Source of the DNA: Chromatiales bacterium (ex Bugula neritina AB1)
GTDB taxonomy: Bacteria > Pseudomonadota > Gammaproteobacteria > Granulosicoccales > Granulosicoccaceae
Assembly (NCBI GenBank): GCA_001730015.1
Contig: MDLA01000193.1
Span: forward strand, 1 to 63,576
Direction of reading: 5' to 3'
Length of the DNA stretch: 63,576 bases
Made by a program: the position numbers and the translations under genes. Shown in pieces: positions 20,169 through 28,779 of the stretch. Positions within the stretch are counted from its first letter, which is position 1. Each line of letters starts with the position of its first letter. The notes under the pieces are model-generated. The model was not told the origin of the DNA. It was given only the letters and a program-made list of their open reading frames with translations, and made no database searches.

Positions 20169-20417
20169 CTGCTGCTGTAAGGGGCTCAGAGCGTGCCTGT
20201 ATGTTGTTGCCTTAGCATGCAATCTGTGCTGTTCACTCGTAATTTTGTGCCAACCATGGTGCAGCTACTGTGCCGGGAACTCCGGCTACGGTTGAATAGT
20301 TGTCAGGGTTGCGATAGACCTTCAATCAAGCCTGGTTTTTTCGTGTTTAACACGTGCGTCGTTGAACTTGATCGATTGAATATCGTCGGATACCTGAACC
20401 TTGATTTGGAGCTACTT

Positions 20418-20939
20418 TTGAAAATCAATCTGTTCGCTGTTGGCGAAAAGCTTAGGTTGCTATCAATTGCTGTTGCAGTTGTGTTTGCCGTTTCAGGTAA
20501 TCGGGTTAGTGCCGGTATGGAGCTGCAGCGCGTTGATGGTACCGTGGTCGATCTCGACGAGTATCGTGGTGACGGCCAGTGGTTACTCGTGATGTTCTGG
20601 GCAGTTAATTGTCATATTTGTGAGGAGCAGAAACCTGAAATATCGCTGTTTCATGAAAAACACCGGAACGATGATGCAAAAGTGCTGGGCGTTGCGCTGG
20701 ATGGAATGGACAAAATTGATTTGATCAAAAGCAATATTGAGCGTCACAAGACCAGTTTTCCGAGTTTGGTCGGCAATATCGCGATTGTTGCATCGCACTA
20801 CAAGAATTTAACTGAAGAAAGTTTGCGTGGAACGCCAACTTATCTGTTGTTTAATCCGGAAGGGGAGCTGGTTGGCAATAATCCAGGCCCGCTGCGAATA
20901 CAGGCGCTGGAAGAGTTTATTGCAAGCAAAAGTGAATAG
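20418..20939 (+). CDS. TlpA-like periplasmic thioredoxin-fold protein
   Basis: A thiol-disulfide protein of about 173 aa. It has a signal peptide or signal anchor (about residues 10-32, ending VSAG), then a thioredoxin fold with CxxC at Cys65-Cys68 ('WAVNCHICEEQKPE') and the cis-Pro segment 'LRGTPTYLLFNP'. The TTG at 20418 is chosen because GGAG lies six bases upstream and it starts exactly at the signal sequence. The frame is open further upstream without a good ribosome site. Its partner is unknown. The redox role is inferred from the motif, in a genome segment that also encodes DsbB and DsbC. Confidence 0.82.
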   Translation: MKINLFAVGEKLRLLSIAVAVVFAVSGNRVSAGMELQRVDGTVVDLDEYRGDGQWLLVMFWAVNCHICEEQKPEISLFHEKHRNDDAKVLGVALDGMDKIDLIKSNIERHKTSFPSLVGNIAIVASHYKNLTEESLRGTPTYLLFNPEGELVGNNPGPLRIQALEEFIASKSE

Positions 20940-21008
20940 TCTTAATTGTGTTCGCACCTGTTGGTAAAAATTACCGACAAAAAATTAAAACAATCAGGTG
21001 AAACGAAG

Positions 21009-22535
21009 CTACTCGATGGCAAATCGTGCCAGTGCAGGTAGCAGACGCCGCTTAGCGTCGGATCTCGGGCGTGATCCGGCCAACCGGTCCTCGAAGTATT
21101 CAAGTTTCCAGCTAGCGGCTTTGGTGTCTTCCGAGTCCGTACCGTACAGATCACTGTAAATATTAACGGCCAGTCTCTGGTGAGTTATTGCTTCTTCAAG
21201 TGCGTCTTTGTTACGTTCAGCAACCCATGCCAGCGCTTCCAGTGTCTGTGCCGTTTCAGGATGATACAGGCCCAGAGTTTTGGTCTGGATACTCAAAGCA
21301 CGATTGTAATGCTGCTCGGCAATACGGTAGTCCTGCTCAAGAAGAGCGGTAAGAAAGTAGGTTCTTGCCAGCCTTGAATCGTTACTTTTGAATCCGGCGG
21401 CAATCTTTCGGGCAGTTCTGACCCACGGGGCGGGGTCACCATCGTTTGACATCAGGTAGAACTCTGCATTTTCCACAGCAATTCTCCACATTTCATCCTC
21501 GGCTGATGCAACCACCAATTGTTCCCGTTGCTTTTCAATTTTTTTGGTCGCTGCCGTTTTTTCCGGTTCGGTACGAAGCACTGGTGCAATATGTCTATCG
21601 TTGGTTGTCGGAAGCTGGCGTACGACCGCGACATCGCTGTCGGGACCAGCGCGCCCGGCAAGCAGAGCGGGTTCGACGATTTCTGCAGAAGCGGAGGCGG
21701 CAGAATTGTCATGACTTTCAACGACACTTTCTTTGCCAAGGTAATTGAACATGACACTAGCGGCTAACAGTGTGCTGGCTGCAATTGCGGCATTTCGATT
21801 ATTAAGATAGGGCCGTATAGGCACCTTGCCACGTTTGCCTATCCATTCTTCCACTTTAGGCTGCGGGCTGCGGGCAGAACGAGAGGTTATTGCAGTGTGA
21901 AAGGCCCTCGCACCTGAACGTGTAAATCGCACGGTTTGAGTGTCTGACTGCTGCAGAATATTGCTCTCAAGTAAATGAGTGACATAGCGAAGATAGAATC
22001 CGCGCTCGATTGCAAGATGTTGATCGGGTCTCAGCAAAAGGGCGTAATCGTCTGGGAGTCGGCTGGCGGTGAGTCGACGGTGCTTTTTCCACTGGGAATC
22101 CAGCGGACTGGAGCCAGAATTCTGCACAATCAGATCTTCGATATTCGCGATCTTTTGCATTGGCTCAAGGATCAGCGCGCCAGGCTGGCTTGTAGTGACT
22201 ATGCGCTGTCCCTGAGCGTAATAGCTGGTGAAATGTACCCAGGTGTCCACATGGTATAAATTGGTTATCAGCGCATAAACATTTTCGTCTACGTTCAGAT
22301 AGGCGATGATGCGGGCCTTTTCGTTCTCGTATTTTCCAACCGGATTCTCAACGGTGATTTCATGCGAGTAGATGAAGCCAAGATCAAATAGCTGGTCGAT
22401 GTAAATACGGGTTGTTGCCGAGAGGTTTTCAGGCTGAGCCGCGGAGTGAGTCAGATCCAACTCCGGCAAAGCCATGCGGATCGGCAACAATTCTTCATAG
22501 TTATCGATGGTTGTATCTGATGAGGAATTATTCAT
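21009..22535 (-). CDS. Single-pass membrane protein with C-terminal TPR repeats, function unknown
   Basis: I do not recognise a named family. The N-terminal ~230 residues look soluble and may fold as one or two cytoplasmic domains. A hydrophobic helix (about 250-270, 'NAAIAASTLLAASVMFNYLG') follows. Next comes a low-complexity Ala/Glu/Pro linker, then a C-terminal helical region with a kinesin-light-chain-like TPR unit ('YNRALSIQTKTLGLYHPETA'). This suggests a cytoplasmic N-terminus and a periplasmic TPR scaffold. It is divergent from another membrane-plus-repeat protein at 22966 across a 430-bp gap containing an 18-bp palindrome. Confidence 0.75.
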   Translation of the reverse strand: MNNSSSDTTIDNYEELLPIRMALPELDLTHSAAQPENLSATTRIYIDQLFDLGFIYSHEITVENPVGKYENEKARIIAYLNVDENVYALITNLYHVDTWVHFTSYYAQGQRIVTTSQPGALILEPMQKIANIEDLIVQNSGSSPLDSQWKKHRRLTASRLPDDYALLLRPDQHLAIERGFYLRYVTHLLESNILQQSDTQTVRFTRSGARAFHTAITSRSARSPQPKVEEWIGKRGKVPIRPYLNNRNAAIAASTLLAASVMFNYLGKESVVESHDNSAASASAEIVEPALLAGRAGPDSDVAVVRQLPTTNDRHIAPVLRTEPEKTAATKKIEKQREQLVVASAEDEMWRIAVENAEFYLMSNDGDPAPWVRTARKIAAGFKSNDSRLARTYFLTALLEQDYRIAEQHYNRALSIQTKTLGLYHPETAQTLEALAWVAERNKDALEEAITHQRLAVNIYSDLYGTDSEDTKAASWKLEYFEDRLAGSRPRSDAKRRLLPALARFAIE

Positions 22536-22965
22536 TAGTTTTCTTTTTGATCACCGATTTACCACCACATTGACAAAGAAAGTTCGGAGAGGATTCCGTT
22601 GCTCTTCTCACCAGCTCCTTAACTATAGGGCAAAACGCGCAGTCTAAAAACTTGTCGCCAGGATATTTTATCGACCTGATCCACAGTTTTGCCGCCAATG
22701 ACGCCGGCAGCTATTGGTAGAAGGCGTAAATAAGCGCCGCTATCAGCTGATAGCGATAATCATCTAAAGCGGCTCGGGCTGGCCGGTCGGGTATGAAAAG
22801 CCGGTGTAAAGTCGGCCTTTACTTAGTGATACCCACCCGGAAATTCTCGCATTTAGCAGCAGCGGGCGTGCCTCAATATAGTGAGGTCGTCACAATGCCA
22901 TTAAACAACATGTCGTAGAATGCTGCCGGTCAAAACGCAGAGAGCTGTGGTTTATCGGGGGGCTG
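22536..22965. other. 430-bp intergenic region between two divergent TPR-type membrane protein genes
   Basis: The region holds the 18-bp palindrome annotated separately. A nested inverted arrangement lies at 22789-22834: GGGTAT pairs with ATACCC around an inner TAAAG-TCGGC-CTTTA hairpin. Neither hairpin is followed by a T-tract, so they are not obvious terminators. No tRNA or familiar riboswitch core was recognised, and no ORF with a credible start was seen. It probably carries promoters for both flanking genes. Confidence 0.5.
22738..22755. promoter_or_regulatory. 18-bp perfect palindrome, candidate operator
   Basis: CGCTATCAGCTGATAGCG equals its own reverse complement. It lies between two divergent genes, where a dimeric regulator binding site would be expected. 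As RNA it would have no loop, so a DNA-level role is more likely. The binding protein is unknown. Confidence 0.5.
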
Positions 22966-24120
22966 ATGTCTTATCTAATTGCATTGCTGTGTATGTTCGC
23001 CATTTTTCTGTATGCGCGGAAACAAGAATTACCTGGCAGCTATTTTGCCACGCTTACGCTGTTGCTTACGGTCATACTGGCGAACACTGGCGTGGTTGTC
23101 GCGGGGATTGACGCCCTCGTAGCAGCGAGTCTGACAATGGGAGCCATCGGGCTCGCTACGCGCTATATTGATCATCAGCTGACAGCAGTGATTGAGCAGG
23201 GGTTGATCACACTACCCAAACCGCGGCTGGTCAGTGCATTCTGTACTAAACGTACCCACGATTTTGCCGTCGGGTCGCAAAATCACTCAACGCTAATCGA
23301 TCAGATTAACCAGGGGCAGTGGTTGGTACTTGAAGACTTAATCGGCCAGTACAGCGCTGAGGAACGTCAGGGTTTTTATGCCAACCTGGACTACTCAGCG
23401 ATTGACGAGCTGGCGGTTCTTAATTTTGTAAATCAATATCCTGAGAATGCCGATGGACATATTCTTTACGGGCATTTGAAGTTGTGCAAAGCAAAGCGGC
23501 AAGGCCTGGTACCCGGGGAGATACCACAGGAATCGGTCGCGCAGACAGTGGCCGAGGCATTTAAGCATTTTCGAAGAGCGCTGCGGCAGGATGGTAATGA
23601 TGCCGAAGCACTCTGTGGCATTTTGCTCGGCAAAGGTTTCATAGCTCTGCGTAATGACCATATTGAATCAAGTTTGCAAAAGCTGCTCGAGATTGATCCG
23701 AATCATTTGCATGGCGTTCTGGCCGCCGGGCGCTTCCTGATCAATTCCGGTGAATCAGCTAACCGTTTTGTTGCGATTGTTGAAAATAGTTCCGCGAGCC
23801 CTGAGATAATAAAGGTGATGGCTAACATCGTGGCTCATGTTGAGGGTGACGGGCATCATCGTAACGTGGCGAATGCAGATATCATTGCTGCGCTGTACGC
23901 CCAACTTGGAAAGTATAATCAGCTGCGTGGCAGCCTGAGTCCATGGCAGAGCCGAATCGCAGCGAATATAGTGGCTTATGCCCTGGACAGTGTTGGCGAC
24001 GCGGAAGGCAAAAACAAAAATCTGTCCGAGCTTGATGGCCAGCTAAGTCCATACCCGTGGCAAAGCAGACCGGTAAACCGGGGGCTCGTGCTAAATACCA
24101 TGGGCTATCTGGCGGTTTAG
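22966..24120 (+). CDS. Membrane protein with helical-repeat (TPR-like) domain, function unknown
   Basis: A 384-aa protein. Two to three N-terminal hydrophobic helices (about 2-16, 26-45 and 48-65) are followed by a soluble helical domain with TPR-like features, for example 'EAFKHFRRALRQDGNDAEAL' and 'LQKLLEIDPNHLHGVLAAGR'. The family is not recognised. The ATG at 22966 has a G-rich ribosome site (GGGGGG) just upstream. It is divergent from the other TPR membrane protein at 21009. The pair may act together, but this is inference from layout only. It converges with lon. Confidence 0.75.
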   Translation: MSYLIALLCMFAIFLYARKQELPGSYFATLTLLLTVILANTGVVVAGIDALVAASLTMGAIGLATRYIDHQLTAVIEQGLITLPKPRLVSAFCTKRTHDFAVGSQNHSTLIDQINQGQWLVLEDLIGQYSAEERQGFYANLDYSAIDELAVLNFVNQYPENADGHILYGHLKLCKAKRQGLVPGEIPQESVAQTVAEAFKHFRRALRQDGNDAEALCGILLGKGFIALRNDHIESSLQKLLEIDPNHLHGVLAAGRFLINSGESANRFVAIVENSSASPEIIKVMANIVAHVEGDGHHRNVANADIIAALYAQLGKYNQLRGSLSPWQSRIAANIVAYALDSVGDAEGKNKNLSELDGQLSPYPWQSRPVNRGLVLNTMGYLAV

Positions 24121-24183
24121 TCAACAGGCCACCAACGCCCTGATTCATTAGTAGTTACCGTTTTTAGTGAGTCGCTCGCATAA

Positions 24184-26568
24184 TTATGAGTCTTTGAAAA
24201 CAATCTGACTTACATCAGAAAAGCTCTCTGCAAAATGTACTTTCAGCCCGGTTGTAATAGCCTTGGGTAATTCGTCGAAATCGCGCTTGTTATCGATTGG
24301 CAGTATCACGGTTTTAATGCCGAGGCGTTTGGATGCAATCAGCTTCTCCTTGATTCCACCCACCGGCAATACTTGTCCGGTCAGGGTAAGTTCTCCGGTC
24401 ATGGCGATAGTCGGGCTGATCTTCTTGTTTAACGCAAGCGATAACAGGGCCGTTGCCATGGTGATACCGGCACTCGGACCGTCTTTCGGGGTTGCCCCTT
24501 CAGGCACGTGCAGATGGATAAACGCTTTGTCTGTCAGGTTCCGCTTGATTGAGTAATCGCCCAATCGGGATGTAATATAGCTGTAGGCGATTTCAGCGGA
24601 TTCTTTCATGACATCGCCGAGGTTGCCGGTCAGTTTGAATCCGCTTTTCTGGTCATTAATGATCGACGCTTCTATTGGCAGTGTCGCACCGCCCATAGCG
24701 GTCCATGCAAGGCCCGTTACAATGCCGATGCCCTTTAGCTGCCGTTCCTTGCGGAACAATGGCGGTCCGACGAATTCTTCCAGCGTCTTGTTGTTGATCG
24801 AAACTTTAGTTACGCCACTGAGTAGTTTAACTACCGCTTTGCGCAGAATCTTCGCCAGCAGTTTTTCAAGGTTGCGCACACCAGCTTCACGGGCGTACCC
24901 CTCAATAAGCGCTTTGATGGCCGAATCAGTGAGCGCTACTTTACTCTTGGTCACCTTGTTGCGCTCGAGTAACCGTGGCCATAGATGCTTGTTGGCGATC
25001 TCAAGTTTTTCATCCGGCAGATAACCGGCCAGGCGGATGTCATCCATACGGTCGAGAAGGGGACGCGGAATGGTGTCCATCTGGTTTGCTGTGCAGACAA
25101 ACAGAACCCGGGATAGATCGACTCGCAAGTCGAGGTAGTGATCGAGAAAATCACTGTTTTGTTCGGGGTCGAGTACTTCCAGCAACGCCGACGCCGGATC
25201 TCCCTGAAAGGAAGCGCCGATTTTATCCACTTCGTCCAGCATAATAACCGGGTTTTCAACCTCGACTTCTTTTAAAGCCTGTATGAGCTTGCCCGGCATA
25301 GCGCCAATGTAAGTGCGACGATGACCTTTTATTTCTGCTTCATCGCGCATACCACCGAGACTGAATCGATAAAACTTCCGACCCAGTGAATCTGCGATGG
25401 AGCGACCAATGGATGTTTTGCCCACGCCCGGAGGCCCGACCAGCAACAGAATCGAACCCGAAATTTCTCCCCGATAAGCGCCGAGCGCCAGAAATTCAAG
25501 AATGCGATCTTTCACATCGCTAAGTCCGGCATGATCACGGTTGAGAATTTTACGTGCCTGCTTAAGGTTCAGCTTGTCTTCGGACTGCACACCCCAGGGA
25601 AGGACACTCACCCAGTCAAGGTAATTCCGCGTTACACCGTATTCTGGAGAACCGGTTTCGAGAAACGATAACTTTCGAATTTCGTCATCAAAACGAGTTT
25701 GAACCTGTTTGGGTGGATTGCGCGCTTCCATCCGTTTTTTGAATTCTTCTATATCTGCGGTGCGATCGTCTTTTGCTATTCCCAGTTCTCTTTGAATAAC
25801 CTTCAGTTGTTCCTTGAGGAAAAAATCGCGTTGGTTTTTATGAATTTTACTTTCTACTTCTTCGCGTATTTCGCCTTGAAGTCGAGCCATTTCGATTTCT
25901 TTGCGAAGTAATAGAAGTACTTTCTCCATACGTTGCAGAATAGGTATGGTATCGAGAACTTCCTGTAGCTCTTCTCCCGGGGCTGTGGTGATGGCAGCGG
26001 CAAAATCAGCCAGAGGTGACGGCTCGTTCAGGTTGAAATGATTAAGAAAGTTCTTTAATTCTTCGTTGTACAACGGATTAAGAGGCACAAGTTCCTTAAT
26101 TGCCTGTATGAGAGCCATCGCATAGGATTTTACATCTTCACGTTTTTCGTCGGCCTCTTCCGGGTACGCAACCGAGCCTGCAAATGGCGGGTTTAGTCTC
26201 AGCCATTTTTTAACGGTAAATCGTTGCAGGCCCTGGGCAATAAACTGAATGCTGGATTCCTGCTCAACCACATTATGCATTCGCACAACGCATCCCGTAG
26301 CCGAGAAGTCATGTGTTCCCGGGATTTCGTCTGCGCCGTCACCAACGTGAATCAATCCGACGATATGCTGCTTTGTTTCCCGCAGATGATTAAAGGTACT
26401 TTGCCAGTGGTCTTTGTCGACGACAAGAGGTTGGATCTGGGCAGGGAAGAATGGTCTTTCATAGACAGGTAAAATAAGTAGCTTACCCGGCAATGCCTGA
26501 CCCGGTAAAATCAGCCCGGTTTTACTGGCGTTATTTTTAGGTATCACGTGCGGATTATCTGAGCTCAT
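24184..26568 (-). CDS. lon: ATP-dependent protease Lon
   Basis: A 794-aa LonA-type protease that unfolds and degrades damaged and regulatory proteins in the cytoplasm. It has an N-terminal substrate domain ('LLILPVYERPFFPAQIQPLV'), a coiled segment and an AAA+ module with Walker A 'GPPGVGKTS' and 'GGMRDEAEIKGHRRTYIG'. The C-terminal protease domain has the Ser699-Lys742 dyad ('PKDGPSAGITM' and 'GGIKEKLIA'), with the 43-residue spacing seen in E. coli Lon. It is transcribed alone, with a possible heat-shock promoter upstream. Confidence 0.97.
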   Translation of the reverse strand: MSSDNPHVIPKNNASKTGLILPGQALPGKLLILPVYERPFFPAQIQPLVVDKDHWQSTFNHLRETKQHIVGLIHVGDGADEIPGTHDFSATGCVVRMHNVVEQESSIQFIAQGLQRFTVKKWLRLNPPFAGSVAYPEEADEKREDVKSYAMALIQAIKELVPLNPLYNEELKNFLNHFNLNEPSPLADFAAAITTAPGEELQEVLDTIPILQRMEKVLLLLRKEIEMARLQGEIREEVESKIHKNQRDFFLKEQLKVIQRELGIAKDDRTADIEEFKKRMEARNPPKQVQTRFDDEIRKLSFLETGSPEYGVTRNYLDWVSVLPWGVQSEDKLNLKQARKILNRDHAGLSDVKDRILEFLALGAYRGEISGSILLLVGPPGVGKTSIGRSIADSLGRKFYRFSLGGMRDEAEIKGHRRTYIGAMPGKLIQALKEVEVENPVIMLDEVDKIGASFQGDPASALLEVLDPEQNSDFLDHYLDLRVDLSRVLFVCTANQMDTIPRPLLDRMDDIRLAGYLPDEKLEIANKHLWPRLLERNKVTKSKVALTDSAIKALIEGYAREAGVRNLEKLLAKILRKAVVKLLSGVTKVSINNKTLEEFVGPPLFRKERQLKGIGIVTGLAWTAMGGATLPIEASIINDQKSGFKLTGNLGDVMKESAEIAYSYITSRLGDYSIKRNLTDKAFIHLHVPEGATPKDGPSAGITMATALLSLALNKKISPTIAMTGELTLTGQVLPVGGIKEKLIASKRLGIKTVILPIDNKRDFDELPKAITTGLKVHFAESFSDVSQIVFKDS

Positions 26569-26655
26569 AAATTAGTGAGATTTTGGTCTGTCTGTGGCAG
26601 TGGGCAGAGCGGCACTCTGAGCGTGTGGTGGACGGTTCGTACACTGCAAAGGATG

Positions 26656-26684
26656 AATGTATGCCGTGTCGGTTTTTTTTCAAG
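26656..26684 (-). promoter_or_regulatory. Possible sigma-32 (heat-shock) promoter of lon
   Basis: On the minus strand, CTTGAAA (26684-26678) is followed 11 bases later by CGGCATACATT. The -35 part is a full match to the sigma-32 consensus. The -10 part matches only partly (CAT core, but GG instead of CC). The position about 90 bp before the lon start is reasonable, and lon is heat-shock controlled in many proteobacteria. This is a weak prediction. Confidence 0.35.
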
Positions 26685-26851
26685 CATTCCTGTGTACAGC
26701 ACTACTTAACTTTAGTGCATAGATTGCGGCACTGCTGTTACGGCATTCTGGCTGAATGTCCTGCCAGTACACTGATCAAGGTAGAAACGGCACCGGGATG
26801 TGGGGTTTCCTGGTCGGATCTATCGAACTATGGGCCCGGAGCCACGCTACG

Positions 26852-27829
26852 TTAGAGCGACAATGCAATCGTTACTGCCGCGGCAGAGACAATATCATCC
26901 ACCGTAGCACCGCGTGAGAGATCGCAAACCGGACGTGCGAATCCTTGCAGAACCGGGCCTGTGGCCTGTGCTCCACCACAATATTGCACCAGTTTGTAGG
27001 CTATATTACCGGCATCCAGATCGGGGAAAATAAGAACATTTGCGCGACCGGCAACATCACCAGGGTTGTCCATTTTGCTTTTTGCAACGCGGCTTGAAAG
27101 CGCCGTGTCTACCTGCATTTCGCCGTCTATTTTAAGGTCTGGCCGCTGCGAGCGAACGAGTGCTACGGCATCGGCTACTTTGCTCACTGAAGCGTGACGA
27201 GCGCTGCCATGTGTAGAAAATGACAGCATTGCCAGGCGTGGTTCTTCGCTGAGCAACCGGGAAGCACTGTCTGCTGTGGTAATGGCGATTTCCGCCAGTT
27301 GTTCGATATCCGGATCGATATTGATGGCGCAATCAGCAAAGAGAATAGAACGCGCCACCTCGTCTATCTGAGGAGCCAGGGTCATGAGAAAGAAACTCGA
27401 TAGTGTCTTCAGGCCGGGTTTGGGGCCGACAGCGAAAGCCGCCTCGATTACCTTAGAGGTTGGTAATACCGCACCTGCAACCATGGCGTGCACGGCGCCT
27501 GTGTTCAGCATGGCAACTCCTCTATAAACCGGGTTCTGCAAATAGCTGTCGACGTTATCCGCAGTGATTTTTCGCTTTTTCCCAATGAGTGCACTGGCGA
27601 GCTCTGCTGTGGTATCTGTTGCCGGATCCAGAATTGGAATAGAACCCAGATTAAAATCACTGGACTGGCGAATGGAAAGCTCATCGCCCAGCAATACCGG
27701 CTCGGCAATGTCGAGTTCCAGCAGCTTAAGCGCCGCTTGCTGAATTCTTGGATCGTCACCCTCAGGCAGAACAAGTTTCTTTTTCTGGCCTTTGATTTTC
27801 GCGATACAGTTTTGAACGACGTCAGTCAT
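26852..27829 (-). CDS. pta: Phosphate acetyltransferase (short form)
   Basis: A 325-aa enzyme interconverting acetyl-CoA and acetyl phosphate. It is the compact PTA_PTB catalytic domain only ('LVLPEGDDPRIQQAA' at the N-terminus; 'ADCAINIDPDIEQLAEIA', 'MLSFSTHGSARHASVSKV' and 'VLIFPDLDAGNIAYKLVQY' further on). The N-terminal DRTGG/P-loop region of long enterobacterial Pta is absent, so the size matches short Pta or EutD-type proteins. No ackA lies next to it. A phosphotransbutyrylase-like specificity is possible but less likely given these motifs. Confidence 0.92.
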   Translation of the reverse strand: MTDVVQNCIAKIKGQKKKLVLPEGDDPRIQQAALKLLELDIAEPVLLGDELSIRQSSDFNLGSIPILDPATDTTAELASALIGKKRKITADNVDSYLQNPVYRGVAMLNTGAVHAMVAGAVLPTSKVIEAAFAVGPKPGLKTLSSFFLMTLAPQIDEVARSILFADCAINIDPDIEQLAEIAITTADSASRLLSEEPRLAMLSFSTHGSARHASVSKVADAVALVRSQRPDLKIDGEMQVDTALSSRVAKSKMDNPGDVAGRANVLIFPDLDAGNIAYKLVQYCGGAQATGPVLQGFARPVCDLSRGATVDDIVSAAAVTIALSL

Positions 27830-27962
27830 GGGTACCTGGATGTAAGGTTGTTATGATGAACCACTGATTGCTAACTATACTCCAGTGAATCTTATTATGT
27901 GTAGCTGCCATTTTAGGGACGGGCGAACACGGCCACTTGGTTCCGGCTACGGCAAATGACTA

Positions 27963-28535
27963 ATGGTGATTATGACGCGAACAATAAAAAATCACTGGCT
28001 TGCCGGCAGCAGGATCTGCCTGTCGCCGAACTGGGATGAGCGACCGTCTTCGGTTATTGATACGGTAGTAGTACATAACATCAGCCTGCCGCCCGGGCAG
28101 TTTGGTGAATGCCACATCGAAGAGTTGTTCTGCAATTCGCTCGACCCCCTTGCTCATCCGTATTTTGAAGAGATTCACCATCTGCGTGTATCCGCACATC
28201 TGCTGATCAACAGGGAAGGCGAGTGTTGTCAATTTGTGGGCTTTGATAAGCGTGCCTGGCACGCTGGCCAGTCCAGCTTCCAGGGCCGTGAAAATTTCAA
28301 TGATTTCTCCATCGGTATAGAGCTGGAGGGTAGCGATCACGTTGCCTATACGGCAGAACAGTACCTGCAGCTGGCAGAGGTAATTATTCTGCTCAAACGG
28401 GCTTACCCGCAAATAGCGGATGGCAACATCGTCGGACATGATCAGATTGCACCGGGACGTAAAACCGACCCTGGCCCGGCATTTGACTGGCTACGATTGC
28501 GCGGGTTGCTGACCGTTGTGGCAGAGACTGTTTGA
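27963..28535 (+). CDS. ampD: 1,6-anhydro-N-acetylmuramyl-L-alanine amidase AmpD
   Basis: A 190-aa zinc amidase (Amidase_2 fold) of peptidoglycan recycling, which cleaves the lactyl-peptide bond in anhydromuropeptides in the cytoplasm. Zinc ligands are visible: His in 'VVHNISLPPGQFG', His in 'DKRAWHAGQSSF' and Asp in 'PGRKTDPGPAFDW'. 'IGIELEG' and 'VGHDQIAPGRK' are the conserved AmpD core. There is no signal peptide, consistent with AmpD rather than a periplasmic amidase. A second ATG three codons in (27972) is an alternative start. No ampE follows; a cyclase gene is next. Confidence 0.95.
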   Translation: MVIMTRTIKNHWLAGSRICLSPNWDERPSSVIDTVVVHNISLPPGQFGECHIEELFCNSLDPLAHPYFEEIHHLRVSAHLLINREGECCQFVGFDKRAWHAGQSSFQGRENFNDFSIGIELEGSDHVAYTAEQYLQLAEVIILLKRAYPQIADGNIVGHDQIAPGRKTDPGPAFDWLRLRGLLTVVAETV

Positions 28536-28779
28536 CGCCGTGTATTTTGTAGCGCGAGTGAGTCGGCTACAGCCATGCGAATCGATACCGCCAATGAATA
28601 GCCAACAGCCAGCACTTGACCCGGGTTTTGCATGCCAATTGCAACTGCAGCTAAACAGTGCAATTTGCAATGACAGGGTGGCATAAAAAAATGCGCGTGA
28701 TCAGTGCCGGTATTGTTTGCGCTCTGTCTGCATACCTGCTGAACCAAAAAGCCGATCAGGTCCGATATTGAAGGGCTTA

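Noticed and set aside
27960..28439. 159-codon open frame on the minus strand opposite ampD
   Set aside because: It lies entirely inside ampD, whose catalytic motifs are intact, and the antisense product has no recognisable domain.
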